This document shows positions 39,462 through 48,319 of a stretch of 64,000 bases of DNA, in pieces; position 1 is the stretch's first letter, and the number at the start of each line of letters is the position of its first letter. Location: contig NZ_JBALOP010000052.1 of NCBI RefSeq assembly GCF_036962685.1, positions 71,404-135,403 of the forward strand. The letters run 5' to 3'. Source of the stretch: Ferdinandcohnia sp036962685 (GTDB lineage: Bacteria > Bacillota > Bacilli > Bacillales > Bacillaceae_L). A model generated the notes under the pieces. It saw only the letters and a program-made list of their open reading frames with translations. It made no database searches and was not told the DNA's origin. The position numbers and the translations under genes were made by a program.

Positions 39462-39620
39462 ATGGCTTATCCAGGATCAAAGGGTTGGTATGTCAAACAG
39501 TTAAAAGAAAAAGGAATTCATCAGCATCCAGTTGAACGTAAAAAGCTAGAAACATACAAAGCTTATATTCTTAGGCAACTATATTTTGAACTAGTCGTTG
39601 ATAAAGATGCAAAAAAATAA
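39462..39620 (+). CDS. YflJ-like DUF2639 small protein
   Basis: A 52-residue basic protein beginning MAYPGSKGWYVKQLKEKGI, with RKKLETYKAYILRQLYFEL after it. The GSKGWYVxxLK start and the RKLExYK motif fit DUF2639 (B. subtilis YflJ type), a small Bacillus family of unknown function. AGGGGGAA precedes ATG 39462. Confidence 0.78.
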   Translation: MAYPGSKGWYVKQLKEKGIHQHPVERKKLETYKAYILRQLYFELVVDKDAKK

Positions 39621-39709
39621 TTCTGCAAATAAAGCAGCCTTCTAGTAACGGGTTCGAATTTGAAGTACAAAATAATAATTTTAAAATAAAATCATATGAT
39701 TAACAAGCA

Positions 39710-39747
39710 AACGCTTAGGGTTGAAAAAATCTCAAAGCGTTCTTTTT
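39710..39747 (+). terminator. Terminator downstream of the DUF2639 gene
   Basis: AACGCTT/AAGCGTT arms with a long loop, followed by CTTTTTAA. It is about 90 bp after the stop. Confidence 0.55.
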
Positions 39748-39859
39748 AATTGAAATAATAGTGTGTTCTCTGTATGCTTCTTGAAAAAAGCTAGATTTAA
39801 GAACTTGGATTAGATAGTATAATGATAGATATAACTAAAAAGGGGAAGGTGAGTTATCC

Positions 39860-41557
39860 ATGACAAAGGATTTACGTCATAATTATTATCAAGAATTAAT
39901 TGATTTAAAAGATGTAGAAGGGGTAGAAGCTCAAATTCGAAGTTTACTTGAGGTTCCAATTGAATCCGTTTCTGACCTAGAGGCGTGGTTAAAAGATGAA
40001 CAGGATTTAACGATTAAAATAATGGAAGCGATGACAGGTCACCAAGTCGATTTCTACCGAAACACTGAAGATGCAGAAATCAAATCGACCTATCTTCATG
40101 ATCAGCAAGTCATTCAACCACTTTTAATGAAATATGAAGCAAAACTGAATGATAAATTTTGTGAGTCTCCTTATTCACAACAATTAGATGAAAAACGGTA
40201 CGGCTTAATGCGACGCGTTCGCGAATCCAAGGTTAAACTGTTCAGAGAAGAAAACATTCCATTAATGGTAAAAGAACAAGAGCTCTGTACGAAGTATAGT
40301 GAAATTATGGGTGGGTTAACAGTCGAATGGGACGGAGAGGAAAAGCCTTTTCCATTTATCCAATCCCAACTCGATAATCTAGACAGAGCCGTGAGAGAAA
40401 AAGCTTATCACAAGATGGGTACTGCCTTTCGTCAAATTAAGCCTGATATGGATGCTATCATGGACGAGCTCGTTCACCTACGCCATCAAATCGCTTTAAA
40501 TGCAGGCTTTGAAAATTATCGTGACTATATGTTTGTGGTCAAAAATCGTGAATATAGTGTTCAAGATTGTTATGACTTTCATGAAAATGTAGAAAAACAT
40601 ATTATCCCAGCATGGAATCGACTTGCAGAAGTTTTTAAGACCAAGCTTGGTGTAGATACATATCGCCCTTGGGATAACACCGCTAAATTGATGAAAAACC
40701 CACCATACGCAGAAGTCTCAACTCTTATGGATGGCGTTTCTGAGATGCTAGGGGAGACCGACCCATATTTTGCGGACCGTTTCGATTACATGAGGGAGCA
40801 TGGGTTACTAGATTTGGGAGACCGGAAAGGAAAAAGTCCGGGTGGTTTCTGTACAGGCTTACCTGTTTCAGGGGATACCTTTGTTTTTGCGAACTTTAGC
40901 CCATCCTTTTTCTCGCTGATTGCATTAATTCATGAAATGGGACATGCGGTGAATGGGTACCTACAGTTTTCCGAGCACGGTCCAATTGAGGATTACCAAA
41001 TGCGAATGGAAGTTGCTGAACTGTATTCTCATGGGATGGAATTGCTTTTATTGGATAAGTTGGATCGTTTTTATCAAGACGAAGAAGATTTTAAGAGCGC
41101 ACAGCGTGAAGAACTACGACGAGCATTTACCATGTTATATGGCCCCTTGTCTGGAGACCTCTTCCAGCATTGGATGTATACGAATCCTACACATACGGCC
41201 AAAGAGCGTGATGAAAAGTTCTTTGAAATCTCAAAACGTTATGGCTTAAACCCTGTCGATACTACTGGGCTAGAGGAAGAAATCGGGATGAGTTGGGCAG
41301 GTACCCTTCATTTCTTCGAGGTTCCTTTCTATAATATTGAATACTCCATCTCGATGCTTGGTGCTCTGCAATTACTTGAGAATTATCAGAAAGACCCTAA
41401 GCAAGCTGTTGAATCCTTTAAAAAAGGGGCAAGTGCGGACTACAATCAATCCATCGCAGCTATTTATAAGGAAACTGGAGTCAGCTTTGATTTTTCAGAG
41501 CCGGCTGTTAAGCGAATGGGTGAATTCCTAGAAAAATTCATTCAAGACATTCATTAA
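39860..41557 (+). CDS. M3 family metallo-oligopeptidase
   Basis: A 565-residue cytosolic peptidase of the M3 (oligoendopeptidase F / thimet) family. The zinc motif HEMGH lies at residues 358-362 and the third ligand Glu in RMEVAELYSHGMELLL. It cleaves short peptides. AAGGGGAAGGTGA precedes ATG 39860. The length is typical of the PepF-related, M3B-type Bacillus proteins; its exact peptide preference is unknown. Confidence 0.9.
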   Translation: MTKDLRHNYYQELIDLKDVEGVEAQIRSLLEVPIESVSDLEAWLKDEQDLTIKIMEAMTGHQVDFYRNTEDAEIKSTYLHDQQVIQPLLMKYEAKLNDKFCESPYSQQLDEKRYGLMRRVRESKVKLFREENIPLMVKEQELCTKYSEIMGGLTVEWDGEEKPFPFIQSQLDNLDRAVREKAYHKMGTAFRQIKPDMDAIMDELVHLRHQIALNAGFENYRDYMFVVKNREYSVQDCYDFHENVEKHIIPAWNRLAEVFKTKLGVDTYRPWDNTAKLMKNPPYAEVSTLMDGVSEMLGETDPYFADRFDYMREHGLLDLGDRKGKSPGGFCTGLPVSGDTFVFANFSPSFFSLIALIHEMGHAVNGYLQFSEHGPIEDYQMRMEVAELYSHGMELLLLDKLDRFYQDEEDFKSAQREELRRAFTMLYGPLSGDLFQHWMYTNPTHTAKERDEKFFEISKRYGLNPVDTTGLEEEIGMSWAGTLHFFEVPFYNIEYSISMLGALQLLENYQKDPKQAVESFKKGASADYNQSIAAIYKETGVSFDFSEPAVKRMGEFLEKFIQDIH

Positions 41558-41612
41558 TATAGTTGGAGAACAGAGTAGGTTCTTAAAGGGAGAATTGAAG
41601 TTTTTTGTACAA

Positions 41613-41654
41613 AAAAGCACCGCTAGTGAGATTATCTAGTGGTGCTTTTGTTTT
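41613..41654. terminator. Bidirectional terminator
   Basis: A 14-position stem AAAAGCACCGCTAG/CTAGTGGTGCTTTT between the M3 peptidase and the deacetylase gene. Confidence 0.88.
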
Positions 41655-41663
41655 ACTCGTCTT

Positions 41664-42398
41664 TCATTCCCCTTCAACGATCTTTGCAAATTCATCAAGT
41701 GTAGTTGAATACTTGATATAGATTCTCGGTAAAAGATAAAGTTCATCTTTTATGCCCTGCTCAGAATATAGTTCAGGAGTTGTCGTAATCCCAAACATAT
41801 AGTATTTCTTCGTTTCTGCTACAATCTTGTTATTGAAATTTCCGTATGGATACGCAAGAGCAATTACAGGTTTACCCGTTACTTTTTGAATGATTTCTTT
41901 TGATCCTTTCAGTTCGGCTTCGACATTTTTTATTTTCGCTAAATCAGGATGTGTAGCTGTATGGGACTGTATTGAGATGATCCCGGAATCAGCCATCATT
42001 TTTAAATCAGATTTGGATAATCGGTTGGTGCGACCGATAAAGTCAGAAATAACAAAAATGGTACCAGTTGGTTTAAAGCGTTCGTTTTTTAGATTTTGAA
42101 AGATACCAAATGCATTCAGATTGTTTTTGTACCCATCATCAAAAGTAATGAAAATAGGCTTGTTTACTTTATTAGTGTCCTGCCATCGATCAAACGTTAA
42201 TAATGTGTAGCCATGGTCTCTTAGATAAATCATTTGTTTCTCGAAATTTTTCGGTGTTACATATAACTCCTTAGAACCTAGCCCTTTAAATTCGTCAATC
42301 GAATGATAGACCAAAATAGGTACTTTACGCTCGGCAAAAACTTGTGATGGAAGATTTACTAGTAGAAGACAAAGGAAAAACATTGTAATTTTTTTCAT
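41664..42398 (-). CDS. Secreted polysaccharide deacetylase
   Basis: A 244-residue exported CE4 (NodB) enzyme with a signal peptide (MKKITMFFLCLLLVNLPSQVFA). The catalytic motifs are ITFDDGYKNN (motif 1), SHTATH (motif 2, metal-binding HxxxH) and ALAYPYGNFN (motif 3). Family members deacetylate N-acetylated wall or surface polysaccharides. The substrate here is not evident. GCGAGGATC precedes ATG 42398. Confidence 0.9.
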   Translation of the reverse strand: MKKITMFFLCLLLVNLPSQVFAERKVPILVYHSIDEFKGLGSKELYVTPKNFEKQMIYLRDHGYTLLTFDRWQDTNKVNKPIFITFDDGYKNNLNAFGIFQNLKNERFKPTGTIFVISDFIGRTNRLSKSDLKMMADSGIISIQSHTATHPDLAKIKNVEAELKGSKEIIQKVTGKPVIALAYPYGNFNNKIVAETKKYYMFGITTTPELYSEQGIKDELYLLPRIYIKYSTTLDEFAKIVEGE

Positions 42399-42594
42399 AG
42401 AGATCCTCGCTTTTTATTACTTTTAAATTTATTGTTCCGCAAAATCACAGGACTATTTTAATTTCTCCAATATTACATTCCATCTACCATTGACCAATTG
42501 TGACTTTGTAAAGATGCTTCTTTTTTTGCGCATTATATCCCCAATTCTTCTCATTTTTAAAATATAATAGTAGATGAGTAGGAGGGGATATAAA

Positions 42595-43317
42595 GTGGAA
42601 ACAGTTGAAATCGATTTATCGGAACGTTTTGAGATTGCATTCAATCGAATTCATAAGGCACTAAGTAAAATGGTTAAAAACATAAATGGTGATATTTTTA
42701 CTCAATTGGTCGCACATGGAGCAAAAAGACATGCCATTATCCGTTCTTACAAGGATGAACTCTTTCAATTTGCTAAGCTTCGAAATGCCATTGTCCATGA
42801 AAAATTAAGGGCTGATTTTTATATCGCAGAGCCTCACCAAGATGTCGTCGAACGAATTGAAGAAATAGCAGAAGTGTTAGAAAAGCCGGTTACAGCATTT
42901 TCTATTTCGAGTAACCCAGTTGTCTATTTCAATTATCATTCTTCAATCAAAGATGTAATCCTTGCGATTCATAATAATACGTATACAAAATTTCCTGTTT
43001 ACAAAGATGGTTCATGTGTGGGAATTTTAACATCTGGAGCCGTTTTAAAATGGATGGCTAAGCACTTATCCAATGATAGTATCGATTTAGCCAATATTCG
43101 AGTGGGGGAAGTAATTCCGTACGAAACAAAACATCTCATCGATTTCGTCGGTAAGGACCGAGATATATTTGACGTGGAAGACATGTTTGAAAAACGACAT
43201 GCCCATGGGAAAAAACTAGAGGCTGTCATCATCACTGAAAATGGACAAATCGATGAAAAGCCGTTAGGGATTATCACATCATGGGATCTCATTGAAATTG
43301 ACTATATTGTGAATTAA
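42595..43317 (+). CDS. HEPN-like domain fused to a CBS-domain pair
   Basis: A 240-residue protein starting at GTG 42595 after GGAGGGG. Residues 1-95 are helical and include FAKLRNAIVHEK, with the R63-x4-H68 motif and flanking sequence (LRNAIVHE) typical of HEPN/DUF4145-like domains. Residues about 105-160 and 175-238 form two CBS motifs (NNTYTKFPVYKDGSCVGILTSG and AVIITENGQIDEKPLGIITSW), which normally bind adenine nucleotides. The combination suggests a nucleotide-sensing RNA-binding or RNase protein. The CBS part is clear; the HEPN assignment is inference. The gene stands alone. Confidence 0.75.
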   Translation: METVEIDLSERFEIAFNRIHKALSKMVKNINGDIFTQLVAHGAKRHAIIRSYKDELFQFAKLRNAIVHEKLRADFYIAEPHQDVVERIEEIAEVLEKPVTAFSISSNPVVYFNYHSSIKDVILAIHNNTYTKFPVYKDGSCVGILTSGAVLKWMAKHLSNDSIDLANIRVGEVIPYETKHLIDFVGKDRDIFDVEDMFEKRHAHGKKLEAVIITENGQIDEKPLGIITSWDLIEIDYIVN

Positions 43318-43330
43318 TACGGCGTGTTTG

Positions 43331-43376
43331 CAGACGTTCCCTTTCCATATATGGAGGGCAACGTCTGTATTTATTT
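43331..43376 (+). terminator. Hairpin after the HEPN-CBS gene
   Basis: CAGACGTT/AACGTCTG with further internal pairing and an AT-rich tail. Confidence 0.6.
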
Positions 43377-43564
43377 ATACTATAGTTGACTTTTTGTTGG
43401 TTTTTTCTCCAACAATTCAAATAAAAGAGTGTGACATCCTTTTGATAATACTGGGCTATTTCATGATATATTGTCCATATACCTAATTATAGATTGTGAA
43501 TCATCCTTAAAATAAAGTATAGTTAGTATCACAGAAGCAATCATTTGATTTAGGATGTGACGAT

Positions 43565-44272
43565 ATGCGTATTAATAAATTTATAAGTGAATCTGGAAAA
43601 GCATCTAGACGGGGTGCCGATAAATTAATTACCGATGGAAGAGTTTTTATTAATGGAAAACGAGCAACGATAGGTAGCCAAGTTGAACCTGGGGATGAGG
43701 TTAAAGTAGACGGAAATCCAATCCGAGTAGCAAGAAATAATGTCTATATAGCCTTAAATAAACCTGTAGGCATTACTAGTACAACAGAAAAAGGGGTAAA
43801 GGGGAATATTGTTGATTTGGTCAACCATCCATTAAGGGTATTTAATATTGGGCGTCTGGATAAGGATTCAGAGGGTTTAATACTTCTTACGAACGATGGC
43901 GACATTGTTAATGAAATTCTGCGTTCCGAAAATAGGCATGAAAAGGAATATATCGTTTCAGTAGACAAGCCAATTACTCCAGAATTCTTGAAGAAGATGT
44001 CAGAAGGAGTCAAAATACTAGGTACAAAAACACTACCTTGTGAAGTAGTTCAATTATCAAAATTTGATTTTCAAATCATTTTAACACAGGGGCTTAATCG
44101 TCAAATTCGCCGCATGTGCGCTGAACTAGGATACGACGTTTATCGATTGCAAAGAATCCGAATCATGAATATTCATTTAGGCAATCTTCCTCCTGGGCAA
44201 TGGAGAGATTTATCAAAGAAAGAGCGAATGCAATTGTTTAGAGAATTAGACTATGAGCCGAAGGAATGGTAA
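43565..44272 (+). CDS. rluF: 23S rRNA pseudouridine synthase RluF (RsuA family)
   Basis: A 235-residue enzyme. The N-terminal S4 RNA-binding domain is MRINKFISESGKASRRGADKLI; the catalytic Asp is in FNIGRLDKDSEGLILLTNDG (GRLD motif) and LTQGLNRQIRRMCAELGY is the C-terminal signature. RluF isomerises U2604 of 23S rRNA in E. coli. It is monocistronic. Confidence 0.9.
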   Translation: MRINKFISESGKASRRGADKLITDGRVFINGKRATIGSQVEPGDEVKVDGNPIRVARNNVYIALNKPVGITSTTEKGVKGNIVDLVNHPLRVFNIGRLDKDSEGLILLTNDGDIVNEILRSENRHEKEYIVSVDKPITPEFLKKMSEGVKILGTKTLPCEVVQLSKFDFQIILTQGLNRQIRRMCAELGYDVYRLQRIRIMNIHLGNLPPGQWRDLSKKERMQLFRELDYEPKEW

Positions 44273-44289
44273 ATATCTCTATGAACGGA

Positions 44290-44340
44290 CAAAAGGGGCT
44301 AACCACCAGCATATTTACATGCTATTGGGGGTTGGGCCCT
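44290..44340 (-). terminator. Hairpin between rluF and the TudS-like gene
   Basis: GGGGCTAACC pairs with GGTTGGGCCC (with G-T pairs) and an inner GCAT/ATGC stem. The short T run is on the minus strand. Confidence 0.5.
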
Positions 44341-44344
44341 TAAA

Positions 44345-44812
44345 TTAGTCTTTAATATAATGTAAATTGCTATTAAAAATTGGATTACTATTATTAGGCA
44401 AATACCACAAGGTTTTCAAATTAATCTTATTTTCTTCAAACAGGGCAATCAACTCTTCCATGAATATGCCCCTAGAAGGGTCGCATGAAGGACTGCTTTT
44501 GATTCCTAATATCCCTGCTATTTCGTAGCCATTTTTTAAATACTCTTTTGCTTGATTAAGGAATGGTTTAAGGATTTCTTTGCAATGTTTCCTATATTCA
44601 GGAGTATTATATTGCTCGTACGTCATGGACGGTCTGCTTAAACCAAGAAATGTGAATTCAGGGCAGGGGAGCTGCAAAAATCCAAATCCCTCTTTTATTG
44701 CCCAATCTATCGCAGACATAATAGCTCCTTCTGCTCTTGCTTCGTTTTCAATCACCGTATTCTGATTTAAGATACAATGGGAAACCAGTAAAATCTTTTT
44801 ACTACGCTGCAT
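44345..44812 (-). CDS. TudS/DUF523-related putative desulfidase (CD3072-like)
   Basis: A 155-residue protein. SHCILNQN (Cys13), LPCPEFTFLG (Cys50) and SSPSCDPSRG (Cys110) give the three-cysteine pattern of TudS/DUF523 proteins, which bind a 4Fe-4S cluster and remove sulfur from thiouracil-type substrates. It matches the family I recall as 'CD3072 family TudS-related putative desulfidase'. GGGGAAG precedes ATG 44812. It overlaps the ECF S-component gene by 11 bp, so transport and desulfuration of one compound is likely. Confidence 0.82.
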   Translation of the reverse strand: MQRSKKILLVSHCILNQNTVIENEARAEGAIMSAIDWAIKEGFGFLQLPCPEFTFLGLSRPSMTYEQYNTPEYRKHCKEILKPFLNQAKEYLKNGYEIAGILGIKSSPSCDPSRGIFMEELIALFEENKINLKTLWYLPNNSNPIFNSNLHYIKD

Positions 44813-45389
44813 GGTTCTTCCCCTTACTCATTATTTTTGTAAAACTTGGAAGACGTACTATTAAAAACATGACCAGCATACAAGTGATAATCTTATCAAT
44901 AAAGTTCCCGGTTATTCTTGAGATAAAGGTCGATGCAAAAACACTTTCGCCAGAAGCTCTTAACCACAAAACAATCAAATCCATTCCACTCCCATTAAGT
45001 CCTCCAAAGACTGCGACAGCAATTGGGGTCCCTATTAAAGGAGCAATGATTGACACAAGAATTCCCGTTGAAATAGCAATGTACCATTTTGTAAAGTCAA
45101 ACCTTCTGGCTATAAACCCAACAACTAATGCAATGGCAATATTGACAAGACCAAAGAAAATAGCTGAGGCACCCGTTGTTGCTCCTAATACAACATTCGT
45201 TAAACCCCCGGTTAAGACTCCCCACCAAGGACCAAATAAAACGGAAATCAACACTGTTCCAATCGTATCAAGAAACAACAGTGGAATTTTCATCCAAGAA
45301 ACCACTGTACCTAATACAACGTTTAGTGCGATTCCCATTGCTGAATAGGCTAAGATAAATGTTTTATTCGTTTTCATTCTATTTTTCAT
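44802..45389 (-). CDS. ECF transporter S component (CD3073-like)
   Basis: A 195-residue membrane protein with six hydrophobic segments. It has S-component features: an N-terminal basic stretch then ILAYSAMGIALNVVLG, PLLFLDTIGTVLISVLFGPWWG and GLTNVVLGATTGASAIFFG. It should capture a vitamin-like or modified-base substrate and use the shared EcfAAT module. GGGAGGGG lies directly before ATG 45389; an ATG at 45377 is an alternative. I recall such S components paired with CD3072-type desulfidases. Confidence 0.82.
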   Translation of the reverse strand: MKNRMKTNKTFILAYSAMGIALNVVLGTVVSWMKIPLLFLDTIGTVLISVLFGPWWGVLTGGLTNVVLGATTGASAIFFGLVNIAIALVVGFIARRFDFTKWYIAISTGILVSIIAPLIGTPIAVAVFGGLNGSGMDLIVLWLRASGESVFASTFISRITGNFIDKIITCMLVMFLIVRLPSFTKIMSKGKNHAA

Positions 45390-45552
45390 CCCCTCCCAAA
45401 TTGAATATTAATAAATGCACGCCCATGTCTAATATATTGTGAATCCATTATCTATATTTCATTTTTTTAATTAAAAATTTCAATTGGTAACATTATTGGT
45501 TCTTGTTTTAAATATGCTAACATTAAATTATTAAACCAGTGAGGTGGAAAAA

Positions 45553-45891
45553 ATGAAAAATAAAGTAATTTTACTTGCTTCCGATCAGCTAGGCAAAGGA
45601 GAAAAAGAACTAGGCGAAGGGGTATTAGAAACCCTTTTCACTATACTGAAACAAAAAGAAGATCTGCCTGTAGCGGTTTTTTGTATGAACCGGGGTGTGT
45701 TTACATTAACGGAAAATTCGCTTGTTTCACTCCAATTAAAAGAACTGGAAGGAAAGGGGGTTGACGTTCTTGCTTGTAAAACATGTGTTGATTATTATGA
45801 GCTGAATGATAAACTTGCAGCTGGAAAGATAAGCGGGATGGCCCAATTTATTGAACTAGCCTCAAAATATGAGGTAATTACTCTGTCTTGA
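45553..45891 (+). CDS. DsrE/YedF C-terminal-like sulfur-relay protein
   Basis: A 112-residue protein. ILLASDQLGKGEKELGEGVLE, AVFCMNRGVF and VLACKTCVDYYELNDKL match the DsrE-like C-terminal domain of YedF proteins linked to sulfur and selenium metabolism. Cys44, Cys75 and Cys78 are candidates for persulfide binding. The TusA-like N-terminal domain of full-length YedF is missing. ATG 45553 follows GAGGTGG. It diverges from the ECF/TudS-like pair across 163 bp. Confidence 0.82.
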   Translation: MKNKVILLASDQLGKGEKELGEGVLETLFTILKQKEDLPVAVFCMNRGVFTLTENSLVSLQLKELEGKGVDVLACKTCVDYYELNDKLAAGKISGMAQFIELASKYEVITLS

Positions 45892-45924
45892 GGTTAAAGA
45901 GGTTTCGTAAAAAAAGCATAAAGA

Positions 45925-45956
45925 AACTGCACCTATTGAGGTGCAGTTCATTATTT
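45925..45956. terminator. Hairpin between the DsrE-like and SIMPL genes
   Basis: A 9-bp perfect stem AACTGCACC/GGTGCAGTT with T-rich flanks on both sides. Confidence 0.7.
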
Positions 45957-45988
45957 TGATTTGAAGAAAATAATTCCTATAAAATAAA

Positions 45989-46669
45989 CTAAAATAAATA
46001 AGTAAATGTCGCCTCAATCCTAGCAGTTATCGTTAATTCCCCTGGCTGAATAGGTGTAGCAGCTTCGCTTTTGGCAAACATCGCGGTTTGAAATGGGATT
46101 GGTGGAGATTGTTGGGATAGTTCCTGAATATAAAGCGGGGTTTCTTGAAGCTGAACTCCTAATTTATTGGCGATTGTACGAGCTTTTGCCCCGGCATCCT
46201 CAACAGCATTTTCAAGCGCTTTTGCATAATAAACCTGTGGATTTGAAACAGTAAAATTAACACTTGTAACTGTGTTAGCTCCGTTCTGAACAGCCGTATC
46301 CACTACGCTACCGGTTTCTTGAATGTTTACATCTGAAATTTGCAGCATGTGAACAACCCTATATCCCTTCAAAGTTTGCTTTGAATTTTCGTAAGCATAA
46401 AGGATTTCAATTCGATAATCTACTGTTTTGATATTTTCATTGGGTATTCCTAGCCCAACGAGAGATTGAATGACCTTGTTTGTAATCTGGTTATTTTCGT
46501 TTTGAGCAACCAAAACGGTACTGCCTTCAGTTATAACCCCTAATGTAATAGTTGATGAAGTCGGTGTCGCTGTGACAGTTCCTTCTCCATTGACCTTCAA
46601 TTTATTTTGGTTAGCATGCTGACTTCTAACCGGCATTGTGCGCATCATCCAAGGTTCATAATAATACAT
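45989..46669 (-). CDS. SIMPL domain (DUF541) protein
   Basis: A 226-residue protein with one SIMPL/DUF541 domain (about residues 22-225): LKVNGEGTVTATPTSSTITLGV, then NIQETGSVVDTAVQNGANTV and ALENAVEDAGAKARTIA. The family forms oligomeric, often periplasmic or surface complexes; here there is no signal peptide, and the N terminus is short and Tyr/Pro-rich (MYYYEPWMMRTMP), like spore-associated proteins. AAGGGG precedes ATG 46669. The function is unknown. Confidence 0.82.
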   Translation of the reverse strand: MYYYEPWMMRTMPVRSQHANQNKLKVNGEGTVTATPTSSTITLGVITEGSTVLVAQNENNQITNKVIQSLVGLGIPNENIKTVDYRIEILYAYENSKQTLKGYRVVHMLQISDVNIQETGSVVDTAVQNGANTVTSVNFTVSNPQVYYAKALENAVEDAGAKARTIANKLGVQLQETPLYIQELSQQSPPIPFQTAMFAKSEAATPIQPGELTITARIEATFTYLF

Positions 46670-47024
46670 GGGTTAGCCCCTTCCTAAAATCATTTTTTTG
46701 TATTGTATTAGTTCGAGCTAATTTCGGTGTAAGAATCCAAAGAAAAAGCCAACGAATTTCGTCCTCTGTGTGTAACCTTTTTGAGAAAAATTATGTGAAT
46801 CTTTCAAATATACCACGTAATTTTATGTTAAAGTAAAAATAAGGAAATGGTTATAACTATGTTTTTGGATGTGTGAAATTGAGGAAATACTTTCTTTTAC
46901 CAACAATAGTAATAATAGATAGTTCTATGGCTTATTTTTAAATGTATTACTGTCATCTATCGGACATGATTATAAATTTGGAAGGATGAAATTTATAGAA
47001 AAAGGCAATGTGAGGGGGTTTTTT
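46670..47024. other. Intergenic stretch without recognisable genes
   Basis: AT-rich, with no good ribosome binding site plus frame on either strand before the next gene. No repeat shared with the rest of the window was noticed. Confidence 0.5.
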
Positions 47025-47450
47025 TTGAAAAAATATTTATTCGTTTCTCTGATAGTACTAATAATTGGAGTAGTTTTTATTAACTTTTATAGGTATCGTG
47101 AGCAGGACTTAGGCGAGTTATTAGATGTGGGTAATGTTGATAAGATTCATATTATTACAGAGTATAAAGACTCTTATGAATTTGAAATTTCGAAAGTTGA
47201 TCACGAAACGATTCATAAACTTGCTGACTTTTTAAATCAATACAAAGTAAAACGGACTAATAAGGATGGTTGGATCTCTAATTATGAAAATGAAAGATTT
47301 GAACTGATCCTTGGATACAAAAATGGGGAAATTGAAATATATACACTTGAGCGGGATGTTGTTGTATCAAACAAAGTATACAAGATAATAAATGCCCCTT
47401 TGGATTATCAGTGGATACAGGAATTTGAACGTGACATCAATTCTAAGTAA
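47025..47450 (+). CDS. Membrane-anchored protein of unknown function
   Basis: A 141-residue protein. TTG 47025 is preferred because GAGGGGG lies 8 nt upstream; an in-frame ATG at 46986 lacks a spaced ribosome binding site. An N-terminal anchor (YLFVSLIVLIIGVVFINFY) is followed by a polar external domain with alternating strands (IHIITEYKDSYEFEISKVD, FELILGYKNGEIEIYTLE). It is the first of four small unknown genes in the same direction in an AT-rich stretch. Confidence 0.65.
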   Translation: MKKYLFVSLIVLIIGVVFINFYRYREQDLGELLDVGNVDKIHIITEYKDSYEFEISKVDHETIHKLADFLNQYKVKRTNKDGWISNYENERFELILGYKNGEIEIYTLERDVVVSNKVYKIINAPLDYQWIQEFERDINSK

Positions 47451-47503
47451 GAATGAACGCAGTAGATTTGTGAAAAATTTTATCAAATTCAAGGAGATAA
47501 TCG

Positions 47504-47842
47504 ATGAGTAAAAAACGAATTAAAATCTTCACCTACGTTTTAATTATATTGCTATTTCTAACCTTACCATTATCAAAACCTTCTCCAGAGGCTTTTAATA
47601 AGTGGTTAGCAAATAAATATGATACAGAGTGTGTTGGAGATAATTGTGAACATAAAAATTCGCAGGAAAAAGTTGTACACAGAACTATAGATGATTATAT
47701 TTTTATAAATAAGATGGGCATAATCCTTGAAGATGAAGAAGGGCGTAGAACACTAATTGAAGGAATAGGGATTTTGGGAACTTTCATTCCATTTACATTC
47801 AATCCAGGACATAGTCCGTTCATCGATATTTACCAATATTAA
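47504..47842 (+). CDS. Small exported protein of unknown function
   Basis: A 112-residue protein with an N-terminal signal or anchor (IFTYVLIILLFLTLPLS) and a pair of cysteines (CVGDNCEH). AAGGAGATAATCG precedes ATG 47504, 53 bp after the previous gene, so co-transcription is likely. The C-terminal sequence GIGILGTFIPFTFNPG suggests a second membrane-interacting stretch. No family is recognised. Confidence 0.6.
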   Translation: MSKKRIKIFTYVLIILLFLTLPLSKPSPEAFNKWLANKYDTECVGDNCEHKNSQEKVVHRTIDDYIFINKMGIILEDEEGRRTLIEGIGILGTFIPFTFNPGHSPFIDIYQY

Positions 47843-47997
47843 AATTTATGAATATACGTCTCTATTTTTAGTATAGAATACTTTTTTATATAAGCGTTTT
47901 TCAAGTAACGGATGCGTTGATTGAGGAATTAACGCTTTTTGTGTTGAAATTAATGTAAGAATGGTGCACGCATGTTTAATAAAGGTGGAGATAAAAG

Positions 47998-48213
47998 ATG
48001 AAAGAGAAAAAGGTAAAAAAGCAGCTTAAAATGGGATTTATTTTATTTGGAATTTTATTAATATCGGGAAGTTTACAAATTATTTCGACTCCTTTTCACT
48101 TTGTTAGAGTTGTATCGTTAATTGTGGTTATTGGAAGTTCATTAAGTTTAGGTGCATTTATTAGGGAATTTTTTATACTTAAAAAGTCAATAAACCTTAA
48201 TCAAGAAAATTAA
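47998..48213 (+). CDS. Small two-span membrane protein, unrecognised
   Basis: A 71-residue protein with a basic N terminus (MKEKKVKKQLK) and two hydrophobic segments (MGFILFGILLISGSLQII, VVSLIVVIGSSLSLGAFI). GGTGGAG lies 7-8 nt before ATG 47998. No family is recognised. Confidence 0.55.
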   Translation: MKEKKVKKQLKMGFILFGILLISGSLQIISTPFHFVRVVSLIVVIGSSLSLGAFIREFFILKKSINLNQEN

Positions 48214-48319
48214 TTTTCTGATTCAAATAAGGATACGAATGCTCAATTATGACAGTTTCTCCTGGTGCTAAAGGCGCAGTTAGAGAACCAAATAAATATG
48301 AAGGGGAGGTAAAAACTAA

